Positions 41,053 to 56,600 of a DNA stretch of 64,000 nucleotides are shown here, piece after piece. The notes below the pieces were generated by a model, which was not told where the DNA came from, ran no database searches, and saw only the letters and a program-made list of their open reading frames with translations. The translations under genes and the position numbers were made by a program. The DNA is from Costus lasius (lineage: Eukaryota; Streptophyta; Magnoliopsida; Zingiberales; Costaceae). The stretch is taken from contig CM050450.1 of NCBI GenBank assembly GCA_027563935.2, positions 12,073,957 to 12,137,956 on the forward strand, read 5' to 3'. How positions within the stretch are numbered: the first letter of the stretch is position 1; each line of letters opens with the position of its first letter.

Positions 41053-43987
41053 CTGAAAATGTTCCAAATAAGATGTCAGGCAATAGTCAATGGAAAGAGA
41101 GATCTCTGTGGCGACAGTGATGATTTCTATATCTACATTTAGGAGATCAACTACAGTAACTAAAGCATGTTGGATTGCAATCTGAAAGCTAGGAAGAAAA
41201 TGAGGCGAGTAGAGAAGGATAGTAATCATAGTATAAATGAAAAAAGAAAGCAAACAAAGGATTGTTGGCCTTCAAAAAATTGATTCAAGGAAACTTTTCT
41301 AGTGATTGTTTAGAAAGCAGTTTGCCCAAAAACATAACTACCTCTGATTTCTAGGTTCATGTGTAAACACAAACTTTACGCACTGAAACGACCAATGCTA
41401 TACGTGAAACTATGGACTACAAAGTTATATTAAGCATATTAAGAGTAAGTGCAGGACAAGGCTTTTAAATCTAATTCATATGGCCTTATACAAGCAATAT
41501 ATACCGGTCTGACAAGTGTCAAGCGCATGGTGTATGAAGTCAATGTGTCTGGAACATTGGATATTGGCCAGTCCAATACAACCCATATCGATACCAACAC
41601 GTGGTATGTCCAATAGTTAGATTCCTAGTTGTTTGAGCTTTTAACCACTAGAAGATGGCTAAATTCAATCCTAGCCATTTAAAAAAGGTTTTAAGGGTGG
41701 TGGCATAGGGGTTTTTCTTTATATATAAAACCAATAGATTCAATGTATGTGAACTTTGATTCAAATATAATTTGTACATATCACAATAATGATTAATTTT
41801 ATTATTATTTTGAGTTTCAAGGCATGTGGGGATTAAATAAACAAGGGCAGGATAGTTCAAGTCAAGCTCATTAAGTCCTCCTAGCAAAGTAAAATACCAC
41901 AATTTATTTTTTATGTATTTTAATTCACATATAGTTTTTAAAGATAATACAAATTAATTTCATATTTTGTATATTTCTAGCAAGATACTAAAAAATGGTT
42001 CGTACTATTCTATATATATATATATATGATTCCAATCAGTACTAGGAACATTATTGGCTAGTATATAGGTCCAATAGTGGATCAATACGCCAGCACAAAT
42101 TGGTATTTAAAACATTGATTTTAAGACATGTGAAAATGACATGGCGTAAAGGGATGATTCAAGAGCAAGTCCAATATGCACTTCCTAGGGTAAGATATCA
42201 CAAATTAACAAATCCATATACAATTATGAATTTATAATATTCCTTACATAAACGTCCAGGTTTAGCTTAATTTCAACCCTAACACCTCATAATTGATTGT
42301 TTTAACTATGTGTAGGTTCACATAACACATAGGGTCAAAGTGGAGGAAGAATTAAAAATACTTACGTCCAAGATGATCCGAGTTTTTTGGACCATATGAT
42401 GTGTTCATATAGTTGGTATACCTAATAATTACAGGTATAGTCCAAGATGATTCGAGTTTTTTAGACAGTATAAGGTGTATGATGCTTTTTCCAAATGGCT
42501 TTTCAAAAGCCGGAGAAAAATGGGTAAATGAAAAATGTAAAATTCTTCACCCCAATCTACCACCTGGATATATTTTGAATAAAAAATTCACAGCAAAACA
42601 CTAAATTCTCACAACCAGTAGTTTCATGTAGGAACATCAAAATTTCAGTTGCTTTCAGGGTGATTTATCAACGAGATGCAAATTATTCAGTTTTTACTAA
42701 AAATCATTTTTTTAACTCGGAGACCCTTCTCTTTAGTTATGAGAATATAAAGTGCAGGCACTTTTTATTTTCAAGTTAGGTCACTAAAATAAATGATATG
42801 AAGCAGTTATCAAAAGAGATTAGTATCAAACTATTGAAAATACTATCATCTTTTTTTAAATAACTAAAACCTTTATTAGTTGAGCTCATTAGTACCTTGA
42901 AAAATAGTATCACTAGATTGATTATATTATAAACTCAAAGTAACTCCAAGAAAATGACATGTTTATGAAAAATTAATTTTTATTATATAAGAATAAAAAT
43001 TAATATAACAAAAACTTGAACAGTGTACCTTTGGGAATACTCGAGAATCAATATACAAAACAAGTAAGATCCGTAGAATTTAAACGATGTTCTCTAGCAT
43101 ATGCAAAATTTTCTAGATTTAACCATTATCACCACTGTAAAACTAGTAATCCAAAAGTTAAAATTAAACATAGGGGTTGAATACATGAAAGGGATATAAA
43201 ATATACTGGCAGTTTCATGGTACAGAATACATTTGTTTCAATTGAGTAAACGAACTACAATAAGTGATTCAATTTCAATCAAGTGCATCAAAAAGTTTCT
43301 TGACGCATTGCATAATTGTCTGCAACGCTAATTTTTTTACTGCATAAACTAATGCATTTTTCCATTAACTCAACCTCTCCATCAGTGAACTAAAAAAATA
43401 CATTTAAATGTAATACAAATGCACTTCTAATGTACTTTGTTATTAACTCAACCAACAACATTAGACCAAAAATCCATTAAAATTCGTTAAGTATGCACTT
43501 AACTAAAATCCTAAGCATAGCTTGTCTATGCAATTAAAACAAAATAAAGTTTGTTTAACAAAATAAAGTTCTGAGTATAGTTATGTTCATTCAATGCATC
43601 TAGATCTAGAAGCATGGTTTCACCAAAATTTTCGTATCTGAATGTAGGAGCTGCATAGTTCGTCTACCAAGGAGTTGCATTTGTTTCTTGAAAACTTATC
43701 AGCATCTCCATTTTGAAGAGAAAGTACATAAAAACCATCAGACATTAGGCCTGTCCATTTGTCATGTCAACCCGAGAACCAGACCCAAATCAAGCCAAAT
43801 TTTTTTAGTTTGGTTCTGTTTTATTTCAACCTGGTTCAGTTTGGTTCAGATTAGAGTTTTAAAAAAAATTATTCAGTTGTTAGTTCAACAACAAAATTTC
43901 TGTTAGCACCAATTAAACCAAAAATAAATAATTGTTTTTCAAAATTTTATATTACAATATTATTTTACTTTTCAAAAATGTAAAAAA

Positions 43988-44027
<40 letters not shown>

Positions 44028-44631
44028 AATTAATTTGGTTTGACCCGACCCGAACCCGAAATTTTTTATTCAGTTAAACATCAGTTTTGTTTTAAAAAAA
44101 TTTGCAAAAAAATTCAGTTTGACCCAAACTTGTTTGAGTTGACCCGAAATTAATGTGTAAATCACTAACATGTGCTGTAGTACAAAATATCTTACCTTTC
44201 TCACATCTGGGCTTTGATTTCCAAATGCATCAAACAGGGCAGGCAAAAATGAAGTCAAATGTTTCATCAAATCTTCTTGTGGAAGTTGGTTAACAAGCTG
44301 GGAGGGAAAAACAATGAACGTCTCAGTTAGTGAATTACATTACTACAAAATATAGGGATTCTAAGATACAGAAGTAATGATTAAGTACAGAAGATGAGCA
44401 TAGTAATATGTATACCTTCAATTTACATTATTGCTTGATTAGAAAAAGCAATTCTCTTATTGGACTTTTCTGTTATAGATACTTTGATCTCTTGAAATAA
44501 GACAATAGTGAAATATTTCACTGCATGATATCTAGGGTTTTAGAAGCAAAGAAACCTCCTAATTTCAAATGATTATGAAAGGAAGATAATTTGACTCGGG
44601 AAGTTCAGAAGCATGAATTGGAGAAAAATTG

Positions 44632-44669
<38 letters not shown>

Positions 44670-47600
44670 AAGAGATACCTTGGTTAAGCAGTTGATGCAA
44701 ATAACAAGGGTCTTTTCATCATCACTGACCAATAAAGGCACAATGACCTGAAATTGTCAAAAACAGAAGAGGACAGGGATCAATCAAAATGTTAAAAACA
44801 GAGTCTTATGGTTGGTGTACAATAATGGTTGCATACACTAAGGAATCTAAATGGATCAAATTCAGCTAAGATAATGCTTAAGCAATGATTTGCTTCCTGC
44901 GAAACCTGCAAATAATGAAAAGTAAAAAAATATATATAAAAATGACAAGTAAAATAAGGATCTAAGGAACCACTAGGGCTGGTAGATACCTTTGCGCACA
45001 CATCTTTCGTCACGTGTAACAATTTTTCAATAACAATTTCAATGGAATCTTCCATCTCACTCTTCTGTAAAGAATATTTAAAAAAAGTTAAAGATTAAAT
45101 TTGAGAATTATTAATCTGAATGTAGAAAGATAAACGAAAAGCATATAAATGATAAACCTGATTATTAAGCATTCCAATGATTAACGAAAGTGCAAGCTCC
45201 CTTATTGAAGGATCAGAATCATCCAATACCTCAAGCACGGCTGTTAATATCTGATTGAAATACTGTATAAATGGCAAATGTCAGAGCTTGGCATACAAGG
45301 CAGTATAAACACAGAAATAGTAGAAGTTCAATATATAGTGATTATGTAACACCAAAATGGAAGCACGAAAAAAAGTGCATTCCTCAAAAGCCTGTTAGGT
45401 TAAACTTTAGTGTGGAGTAATTTGTCGTCAAAACCTGTCCTTAATAGTCACTTATACAAAGATAACAATGAATTAGGTGTAATATTTGATTTTTTTTTTC
45501 ACGGCTTTATTATTTTATAATGACATTAATACATACAAAATTTTAGGACAGTAGATGCCAAACTTCTAAGATTTAACAGCCTCCTCACAGCTATTGATGT
45601 CAGGTTTTTCTTATCCAAGCATGATACAATAATAAACTTCAAATAAGAAACATTGGAAATTTAAACATCGAGGTAAATGGCTTATGTCCAATCAACAAGA
45701 AACAAAATGCAAAAGCATGTTTACTTTTGTCCAGACAGAGCTATCATTTTTTATTGAAACTTCAATAAACTGTTGCAGTGCCTCCCTTTTGTCTGCTGTT
45801 GAGTTGGCATCACTTGCATTGCAAATCTGCAAAAAAAAACAACATTGCAAACTCAACCATCTACAACTAGTTTGGGCATAAGCGCCACTTATCACCTTAA
45901 GATATATTTACACGACTTGCAACATTAAGTTGCAAAAGAAACCACGATATGCAACAAAATGTAAATATTTTTGATATCTACCCGATGAAGAAGTTGCAGA
46001 ATACTAGGTCCATTTTCTCTTTGTAAGCTAGATTTAGAAGGGCTAAGCTTCTCATCATTGAGTTCAGAATCTATAATAATTTCACCACTATGATTCACAT
46101 CAATGGACGTGTGTCCATCGGAATTAATCACTCTGCAAATATCCGGGCGTGGAGTTGCTCCAGAGCTCTCATGCTCAATGATATAATCTGTTTTCTTTGA
46201 GTAATTATTTTCTGACCCAGTATTACTTTGCAAGAAAGAATCAGAAGATGCATGGCCAATGGGCATATCAACTTCTATAGATTCCGGAGTCAAACTCCAT
46301 TTCCTCGCACCTTCATCATCAATAGAACCAGATGAATAACGACCCAACTGATTACTCTTCTTTGATCCACCAACATAACCTTCTTCAGAAGAAGTTCCAA
46401 CATCTGATTGATCATAGAAGGATTTTGAGCGTTGACGTTCTTTCTTATTCTGCAAGAAGTTCATCAGATCAACCTCTATACGGGGTGTGTACTGTTTAAG
46501 TGCCCGTCTTAATGTGTTCTGTTCTTCAACAGAAAAATTTAGAATAAAATTCAAGACAGCAGTTGGATCAAAATGAGAGTATACAGATATAATGCCAGAT
46601 ATGGATGCTTCCTTCAGCTTTACATTTTTATCATTTACCAAAGGTGACAATTTAATAAGCCATAACTTAAGAAATCCATTATTACTATAACCATCAGGGT
46701 TTATTGTGTGTTTATTAAAGGAATTATTTGCAAACTGAATAACAGCCAACTTTGCCTTTGGAGATCTCTGTTCATCCAAAGAACGAACAAGTGCTGGAAG
46801 AAGAGAATCAATATTGTATGCCTTACCAACTATCTCTAATGTGGTCGAACATGGTTGCCTAACCAGTTCCTTTGGGTCAATTAATCTAGAAAAGACATGT
46901 GGTAATGTCCTTTCGAGGTAACTTTCAAAGTGCTTTCTGCATGCTGGAATAATTTCTGCGAGTGTTGAAAAAGCTGCCTGTGCAACTTTATGGTGGGGAT
47001 CATCCAAGTAACGGAAAAACAATTTCATAACCTTCTCAAAATTCTGCGTGATTTCCAGAATACCTTTAGGCCCTTGCTGTAACAAACTCCGAAGATAATT
47101 GAAGGCAGAAACCCTTGCTACCCAATCTGAACTAGGGCTTAGTCCCTCAGTTAGTGCATCATTTAACGATGCTGGACTATGACTATCCACATAACTAGAT
47201 ATTTCACTTCCTGTGATTTGACCATCATCGAAACTGTTTCTACTGCTTATGATACCTCTGCCTGTGACCTGTTTCCTTAGAAGAGGCCGCTGAAAGTTAG
47301 GGACGTAGCTATTGTGTGATTCCCTATAAACAGAATCTTTATACGGCATCTCTTGGTGGTGCTTATCAATATGCATACTAGAAATTCGCCTATTCAACTG
47401 GTTATCAGCATTATCCTCGCTGCCACTTCCTTCTTGCATTCGTTCAGATCTTTTCATATAAGACAATGACAAAGCTGATAGGGTATCAGATGAACTGGAG
47501 TAAGACAACTTAGAAGGATCTCTGGAAGATCGAACGGTGAGGAGCTCAGAGATATTTGAACCACCATTCCTGTTATTGCATTTAGTTATGTTTGCAATAG

Positions 47601-50600
47601 TTGGATCAGCCAAAACTGAACCCTGTACAGAGAAATTATTCGAGGAAGGAACAGTGGTGGGAACAAGCGGATCACGTGCAGATGGAGCATCAACTCCTGC
47701 ACTAGGAGGAAAAAAACAAGGAAAGAAACCGTTAGCTATTGCTGTCTTGTTCAGCATAGTCTTCTAGTACATTAAGGCAGCAACTTATTATAATTGACTA
47801 TAAGCAAATTGTTATAGTCCAAAAATTTTGGATGTGCATGACCTTTTTATTGGATAATGTGTTACTTTATGTGAGGAACTAGTTGTGACATGCAGGGATG
47901 TACCTGTAATGTTTATAAAATTATGGACTAGAATGCAAATATAATAAAATTAAAAGCAAAATATTTTCCCCTTATTGATTTATTTGGAGCTAGAATGAAT
48001 GAGATTCTTGTTTGAAAAATTAATGAAAAGAGCTATCTGGTAGTTACTACATTACTACTCCACGCCCTGTCACCTTCTATAGTTGTTATTGTTACAACAC
48101 AGTTTAGGGACTGTATTTCCAACAAAAGGGGAGACAGAGAATAAAAAAGACTCGAGGAGGCAGCAGATTGGAGACAAGGTTTTGATCAAGAAAGATAACC
48201 TAGTTCTACATTGAGGCAAGGGGTTTCTATGCGTAGAATATGACGTTTTCATGATAAAGTAGAGAGTTTGATTAAGCTAGTATTTATGATCATTATTACA
48301 TCTGAGATAATGTACGATGAAATGGTGACGGGAATTGATGTTTAAAAGGATTTTTGAGAGGGGATTAGTCTCATTTCAGATGCTCTATTAAATTTATTGG
48401 CACTGTTTTAATGCCAAATTGAGAGTCTTCATGAGATTTTATACCTACCCAAACCAGTGGAAGTTTATACATGAAAATATTTTGGAATATGGCTTGTAAG
48501 CATTTTTTTATATCATTTTGGAGGGGAAAACACTGCTGCTCAAAAAAAGGTTGGGATGGAAATTGTGTTGTCATACCTCAGTCTTTGGACAGTAAGAATA
48601 ATTGAATGACTACCAGTTTGGATAACAGAGAATTTAGACTCGTTGACCAGTTTAGGACAGCTGGAAAGCAGAAAACATTAATCCATGAAATGGACAATAA
48701 TGGGATGAATCTTCGATCCAATTTTAGATGGAAGGAATCTGAAAATATTCAGCGATGCTGTACATAAATGTATGACAGCAGATCATTTATGACAGCAGAG
48801 ATGATTTGCTAGTTCTGGACAGAAAGTGAACTGAAAAATATTAGGACTGTAATATCTGTCCAGTAAAGGTCAGCTTATAGCTTGGCAACTAGACACAGGT
48901 TTGGACAGTAATAGAAATGAATCGAACATTTCTTAGACTTCAAACATATGATGCTTGCTAAGAACCGGAGAATGTTGTATTGGATGTTCATGATCAAGTT
49001 TAATGTGTTTGACAATATAATGTGCATGTGTGCTGATCTTTGTTTAGATGAATATGACAATAGAATTGAAGATATATAAATGAGAGTGATCTCTTTTAAC
49101 ACTAAAAAGAGTCTTTAGTAGTTACCCAACAGGGTATTCAGAGGATACTATATATATCTTAGAATGCCAAGCGGGTGTGTAGTGAGATCAGGCAAATTCC
49201 AGTAGAATATTGCATATTCTTCTAAACACTAAAGAGTATTTAGAGCAATTTAACGGGGATTCCATGAGGAATTTATTTATTTTAAACACTAAAGAGGGTG
49301 TTTAGTGTGACTTGCCAAGGTTCCAGGAGTGTATTGTGTACCAAGGAGTGTTTGGCATGAACTGGTGGGTTTGGATATTATATACTCTTTTTAAACAACA
49401 AATAGATTGTTTATTAAGACCTAGGAGGATATTGTATATTATTTTAAACACCAATCAGGGTGTCTAGTGTAAATTAGCAAGGTTCTAAGAGAATATTATA
49501 TATTATTTTAAACATTAAAGAAGGTGTTTTGTGAGACATAGCAAGATCCAAGAGCATATTATGCAATCTCTTAAATGCCAAAGAGGGTGTTTAGAATGGC
49601 TTGGAGTTCCAAGAGGATATTGGCAATCTACCTATGAGAAACCATGAGAAGGTGACTCATAGAGTTAAGACTAGTCCATCATAGCTATAGTGATACAACG
49701 GTGTTGAGAGGACAATTTAAGAGCATGATGTAGCGATAGGATAGTGTCAAGAGAGCATTGAATTGGATACCGTAGGTATGTCATAGAGGACATGATCTAG
49801 TGTTGCATTGGTGTCATAGCAACACTAGATGCAGATACAAGCACTTTGAAAAGAGACATTTGTTAAAAAGTTAAAAGTTAGCTTGGAAGGAAAATAGTTA
49901 AATTTATTGATATGATTGTCCCTCAACCGTCAATACCATTAATTGTTGTTTGGAAAGTATGACAAATGAAAACCTTGTTTTCTTATGTTTCTTCTTTTAT
50001 CTTCTCTATTCAGATTTTTAACACTTCAACGGATGGAAACTAGTATTACTAATTCAAAGTAGACAAAGTTATGTCTAACTCTTGTGTCATTACAATGTCC
50101 TTAGAGTCTTATATTATTTGACTATTTTAGTTAATTACATTGTATCATATCATGAGTTGAATTAGTAGAATTACAATGCTAGCTTCACATGCGATCATAA
50201 ACCAAGTGTTGTTCAGTTTTAAATTGTTCTTTTATTTAGTGTTAAATGTTCTAAAATTGTGGCAAGTGTGTTCTATGTGGTGATGACATGACTAACGATT
50301 GCTACTCATGAGGATTGATATCATTCTGCTCATAACGAGGTGTAACACAAATTGCGAACTTTCATGAAATAATTAATCTTTAAGCATTAAATATTGCAAT
50401 CGAGCATCTAAAGGATACCTAGATCTAAGCTGGTTGAGCGGGCACATTGGAAGTTTTGCTTCTCAGATACGCTCACACCTTTCAATAAACTTTCTATAGC
50501 TGAAACCTTCTGTTTGCTTGCGTGAAGTACACTCTCAAGGGTTCTTTCTGGATATTTGGTGAGTGTCTTGGATTGTTGCGGAAGAATACCCAAGGAAAGA

Positions 50601-53600
50601 GATGTTCCTGTAGAAATAGTTGCACTCCTGTCCATAGCAACAATTGCTGAAGTACCATACCCAGTCAAGCTAGTATTAGTTGTTTGAGAAGAACCATGAG
50701 GCAATTGTACTCTCCTTTCACGTAGAGAAGGAGAAGCATTTCTTTTATGCATACCTCCGTCCTCTTCATTTATTATCTGATATGAGTTATAGCATATTAC
50801 AGTAAGGCAGACCTGAAGAAGGTTTCAATAATAATAAAAAGCACATACCCTCTGTATGGAAGGATCAAACGACAAGAAAAGACGCCTGGAACGATCTGGC
50901 CATGTTTTTGTGAACATCCTATAGCAAGTTCGAGCAGTTGAACGCACCTAGAAGAAGCCAATGTAGATATGCAAGTTATTCAATTGTATGCACAATGCAA
51001 GCAATTGCTTGCCGAAAATGGAAGTAACAATAACTGGAGGATAATATCATAGGAAAGATTCTCTTCACCGTACATTAAATTAGTTCACTGGCAAAGCTAT
51101 CAAAAGGTGTCAAATCTAGGCACCTGATAAAATTTAAAAAAGACCTACCATCTGATACAAATGATCATTATGTAAAACAAAAACATCAAAAAAAAAAGAT
51201 TGTTAATTGATTAAAGAACTTTCATGTAATCAGAATGTCAAATCCTGTAATGGGATCAGATCACTCATATGAATCAAGGGGATAGTTTTTCTTGCACGCA
51301 AATGATAGCAAAGCCTGCCATAAGATCAGTTATGGATCCTTACCTCACTCATTGCATCTCCAACACACCATTTGATTAGATCTTCATATAAATCAGCTGA
51401 TCTCTGTATTTCTGGAGCATCTGCCCAATACTCCAGTATAAGTAGTGCATAGTCACAACACCTGATATATCAAGCATTTAATTACTGACTAACAGTACAA
51501 GAAAAATACAGATAAAAGATAACATTCTCACCTAGCTCGAAGAATTGCACTCTTATCATTCTTTGCTGTATCAGCTAATCGAGGGAGTATACGAGCAACT
51601 TTGCAGTTCCGCAGCATCTGCACAGTGGCATATTAGAAAGGAAGAGAATAAATATTCATTACGTAAAATATATGTATAAGTTTCAATGTTGCATCATACC
51701 GTTTTTATGCAATTATCTGCTGACTCAGCAATCACAAGCACAGTTATCACGACAAGCTTCAAAAGTACCTGAAGAGAAGTCATCAAGCAGTGGTCATTTA
51801 CTTTTGACAGTAAGACAGCTTGATGCCAGACCAGTCTTTTACCGGAATGAACATCTCAGCACAATATTCGAAGTCCCCCAACAATTCCTTCGATAACAAG
51901 CTCAACAAATGGCAGGCCTATATGAAGAAACACAAACAGGAACTAAGAAATTTGTGAATGTTATCTTCATAATACTAGCAAAAGTCATGCACGAAAACTA
52001 AAAACAAAAGGAGTTAAAATACTGAACAAAACCTTATAGCTAATACTCACAATCCTAAAAACACTAAGTTGTCATGAAAAGAGTAACACAAGAAGAGTAG
52101 CAAGCTTCAATAATCTGGGTCCATGATAACAATGTTCAGTGTCCCTACTTTTTGTATTCTTTTGTTCTTAAATGAAAATGCAAAGTGCAAAGATAGGCAG
52201 ATTGAATAATCTGACTAGTAAGTATACTTGCAGGAAGAGCAGCTGACGAAAAAGTATTAAAGAGAAAAACCTGTTTCACAATGCTTGAGCGTCGATCCAA
52301 TAGTTGAGTGCTTAGTGGAGTAACTAACTGCTTCAGGAGTGTAGGGAATGATGGATAATCTGCACCACCTGGTACAATGCCAGAAAAATAATTGAGCTCT
52401 AAGAATCCTAAATAACCAACAAAGCAACAATGGTCTAATTAATAAAGATTTTCTCAACAGTGATTGACACAATACCTTGATAATTAATTCTTGTTATAGT
52501 TTGATGTGTTATTTTGTCATTGTAATAATAATATATGTGATCCTTAAAACTTGAGGTCACCATAAATTTTTACATAACTAGTCACATACTTTAATACAAT
52601 CAAATAAAATCCAAGGACTGATACACAACAAGTCAGTTTGGACTGGTGTGTACGTAAAACTGGCCTATACTATGTGTTGTACCAGCCCATCCACTGGTTT
52701 GGACTGATTTTTTAAACTTTGTCACTAAGTGATAGCAGGTTGTGTTTTTGAACCACAAACACGATATCATCTTTTTCCATAATCAAATTAAAATATTTAA
52801 TTCAAATTTTGCAATGAATCTAAGTGTCACACATGAAGAAGGCGAGGATTGGACCAAGTCACATGGGCACATAGAGTCAACTATAAAAGCATCACTGTCA
52901 AAAAAAATAATAATAAACCCTGTGTCACTTGTATAGAAGGGGACATATGATGTCGCCCTAGGTGTAGGTCATCTTGCTTGTGTACTGCTCAAGAAAAACT
53001 ACTTCAAGCACTAAAGTACTAAACATTAGCATTAGAAAGTAGGTGGAAGAGACTTCAAGGCAATTGCTCAAATGCTATTATTATAGAGATTTGATCTTGT
53101 CATGCTCCAAAGGTACATTTTTAAACCACCAATTAGTTTCCTTCATGTGGATCCTTAGTAGAGAATACATTTTTATTTCTTCACTGCAATCCCCAACATT
53201 TTGCTCCTCTCCTCTTTGCCACAACCCAAGAATTGCATTCAGCAGTGCCCCTAACAACTTCCCTCTTTTCCCTTAATCTTTAGGCTACCTCTTTTCATTT
53301 TTTAACCCAGGTGTGCTTATACCTTTTGGGCACAAGAGTACAAGACTAATCATGTCAGGGACATGAGTAATAGAGAGTAAATCCCTTCCAACAAATGTTT
53401 CTCTAATAAAAATCTTTTCGGACCTGAAGGACCTCGTGCAGTAATTTAACACGAGGTAATGTAGTTCAGAGATTCAGATCACAGATGTTACTAGGTAGTA
53501 TGAGATAGGCTGTATGCAATTAGCAAGAGAGCATAAGGAATTGCACTATCAATTACCAAATACCAATTTGCTGCAAAATTTTCAAAATGGAATATTTTCT

Positions 53601-56600
53601 AGAAGAAACTTTCTCACAGGTTGAGCAAGATACAAATAATGTAATCTCCTAGTTGGTCAAACAATCCTTATAACGAATAAAAAAATTTAAAACACACTTA
53701 AAGAACAAGATAATCATATTGGCAAAACTGAGCCTCATGCATAGCACGCCAAGACATTGTTAGGCTGGATATTCTTCTCCCTATTTTTTTTGCAAAATGC
53801 AAGTAAATAAGAACCCAAATGGCGACATGGACCCTATTATGACATCAACTAGAAAGATCTAACTTAAATACTCAAAAATAAAATGATCTCTCTCTCCTTA
53901 ACAACTTCATAGTGCAACTCTAATGCCAAACATTTGCTCGTCCAGAGGTGGAGCGTAGGGCAAATTTGTACGCCGCTAAGTCATTCTTGATGTAGCAGTA
54001 AAAATCAGCTTATTTAGAGTGTTGGCCAACCTCAGAGGGCCAATGAACCCTAATCGCAAAAACAGCTCTATAGCTCTACCCTTTTGTCTAAAGACTCTAA
54101 ACTAGGGTTTTAAAAACCGGCTATCCTGCCTACACAAGTAGTATGGACTAATCCAACAATAAACTAGTACACTAAACATAGTCGCTACCAGTTTGGTATA
54201 TAATATAAGTATCGGTGGTAATGACCAATACCATGTGCCACTACACACCAATGCATACCAATTCGATATTGGATGGACACACCAGTATGGACCTATGATT
54301 GAAAATCTTGGCAAGACTATTATTGTAGGAGATTGTCCCAATGGAACTTGTGAACAGGTAATGGAAGAAAAAATAATCTATGCTTTCTTTGCATAAACTA
54401 CACATGTGACTTCTTGTCCAATGAAATTCCTTGAACTCTTAACCCTGTCAAGAGTAGATAGCCCGCAATAGAAAAGATACCGAGTGATATATGAGAATCC
54501 CAAGACTCTTTATTTGAACTAAATAACCACATGTCAATCCACATCACCATCACGGCTCTAGGTTGGATAGTCTTTCATGCTAAGCATGCTCGCAGTCTCA
54601 AGAAGCGAATCAATGCGATTAGTCTCTAAGGAGTAATAAATCTAAATGCTTTAGATGAAATCATGAAACTGGTATAAACATCAACAACTTAGAATTGGAA
54701 TAGTTTTTTCTCAACAAATAAAGGCTTGGGCCAACAAAATCTTACCTAATGGAGAGATAGTTGGAGAGGTGACAAAGCCCTATACATTTTATTATAAGAC
54801 CAATAAACTGGAAAAAGATGGATTGTTTTGTGAAAGAATTTCTGGGCCGGAAAGGTGGACCAAGGAGTAGGGAAACACACTATCCATCTAAGATTAGTAG
54901 CAATTGATTGCAAACTTGCCCAAAGAGTTTTCAAACTTAAAATTATGTACCAAGTTATAAAGGATGCCCAAGGGTGCCAAGGGTAAAACTAAATGCAAAT
55001 GTCCTTCTCGTGAGTGATGGAGTTCATAGCTCCTTAATAGATAGCATGCTTCTAAAGCATCATTAGACTCTTGAAAGGGTAGAGAGCATCCAAATAGAAG
55101 TAATGTGCTACATATATCTAATTAGAGAAACTTTGTTTAGTTAATCATCCCATCTAACATACAACCAACCTATGTTGTAGGGAAGACAACTAGGCTCAAG
55201 CCACTTTGTAAAAGCCCCTCTCAAAAATAGAGAGAGAATATAGACACAAAAAGAGGAAACTACATGGGAAACAACCCGAATAAGTTCAATTATACCAACA
55301 AAGCAGATGAACTTGCTCTTCCAACTTGAAATATCTCGGTGACAAGGGTGACTAGAGGTCAGAGGAATGCTCAAGTATCTAATAAATAGGTATCCTACTA
55401 GAATCCCAAAAGCTACAAGGACAATATTCTAGAACTAGCTCAAGCAAGTTGAGTTGTCTAACTGGGACTTATCCAAGTTAGCGTGAAGCCTAAATACCTA
55501 AAAAAATAAGACAAAGTCCTTTATGTAGCCATCAAAATTAAGAGATCATCTGCAAAAGCTAGTTACATAACAATGGGATCCTGCAAAATTGATAAAGGGT
55601 GATTCTACCTCCATTACTAACAGGTTAGACAGATACTACATCACAAATACACAAAAAAAAGTATGATGATATTGGGCAATGTTGCCTCAGTCTCATGTCC
55701 CCTAAAAGAATCCAAAGAGGGAGAAAAGAGGAAAGTGGAAGCTCCAATAAGTGAGATTTACTTCACCACAAGGAGGAAAGAGTAAGCTCCAATAACTTAA
55801 GCAAGAAGTTCCATTTAACTGAGTCGAAGACTTAGATCAATCTCAAGGCTCATTCACAATGTTCGCTTTTTAAGATGATAAATATGGATGGTTTCATGAC
55901 AAAGTGTAATATTCTCATGAATCATTCTACCTTTTATAAAAGCAAGGAGTCAATGATCTATAGGAAGACCCCCTAGAAGATGAAAGTATCTAATAGTGTC
56001 TCTATCAACAACCTCTCCTCTGATCATCTCACCATTTTCATCATTAACCTAGAAGATGAAGTTTATTACTCCTAGCATGGATGCTATGGTAGAAGTATTT
56101 TAGTACTCCCATCTCCTAGTAAAAATCATGAAATCCCTAGAATTCTATTTAGGCGCTAGGAGAACTTGTTGATGGTTAGCTTTGAATTCATGCAAGTATA
56201 GGTTCAGCAGTGATGACTTCACGGCTTTCTGAATTATCCTCAAGATCTTCTCGTGCCTAAATCCATCTAGTATGGTTCCCCTACATAATATCCTTAGCCT
56301 ACACTTTAATGTCGGCCTTGAGACTTTGGACCTTCTAGAATGGACACAGAGGATCCAAAAAGGTCTAAAGGAGAACTAAACAAGTGGTGGAAGTTAGGGT
56401 AGTTTGCCCAACAGTTAAAAAATTGAAACCGACTACCTCTGTTTCCATAATCCACCAAGAAGGCGCTATTGCAAGAGAGTGATGAAAGAGATCATCCGGT
56501 TGTGAAAGAAAGGAGAAGAAAGCTTCCACATTCATGAAAGAGATCATCGGTCAGACTACTGTAGTTAAAAAAATATGTAATCAATTGCCCTTGTTTTCAG

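Noticed and set aside
45925..47757. 610-codon single ORF taken as an intronless gene
   Set aside because: Both ends run into introns. Exon limits at 45982 and 47696 restore the CLASP frame with neighbouring exons.
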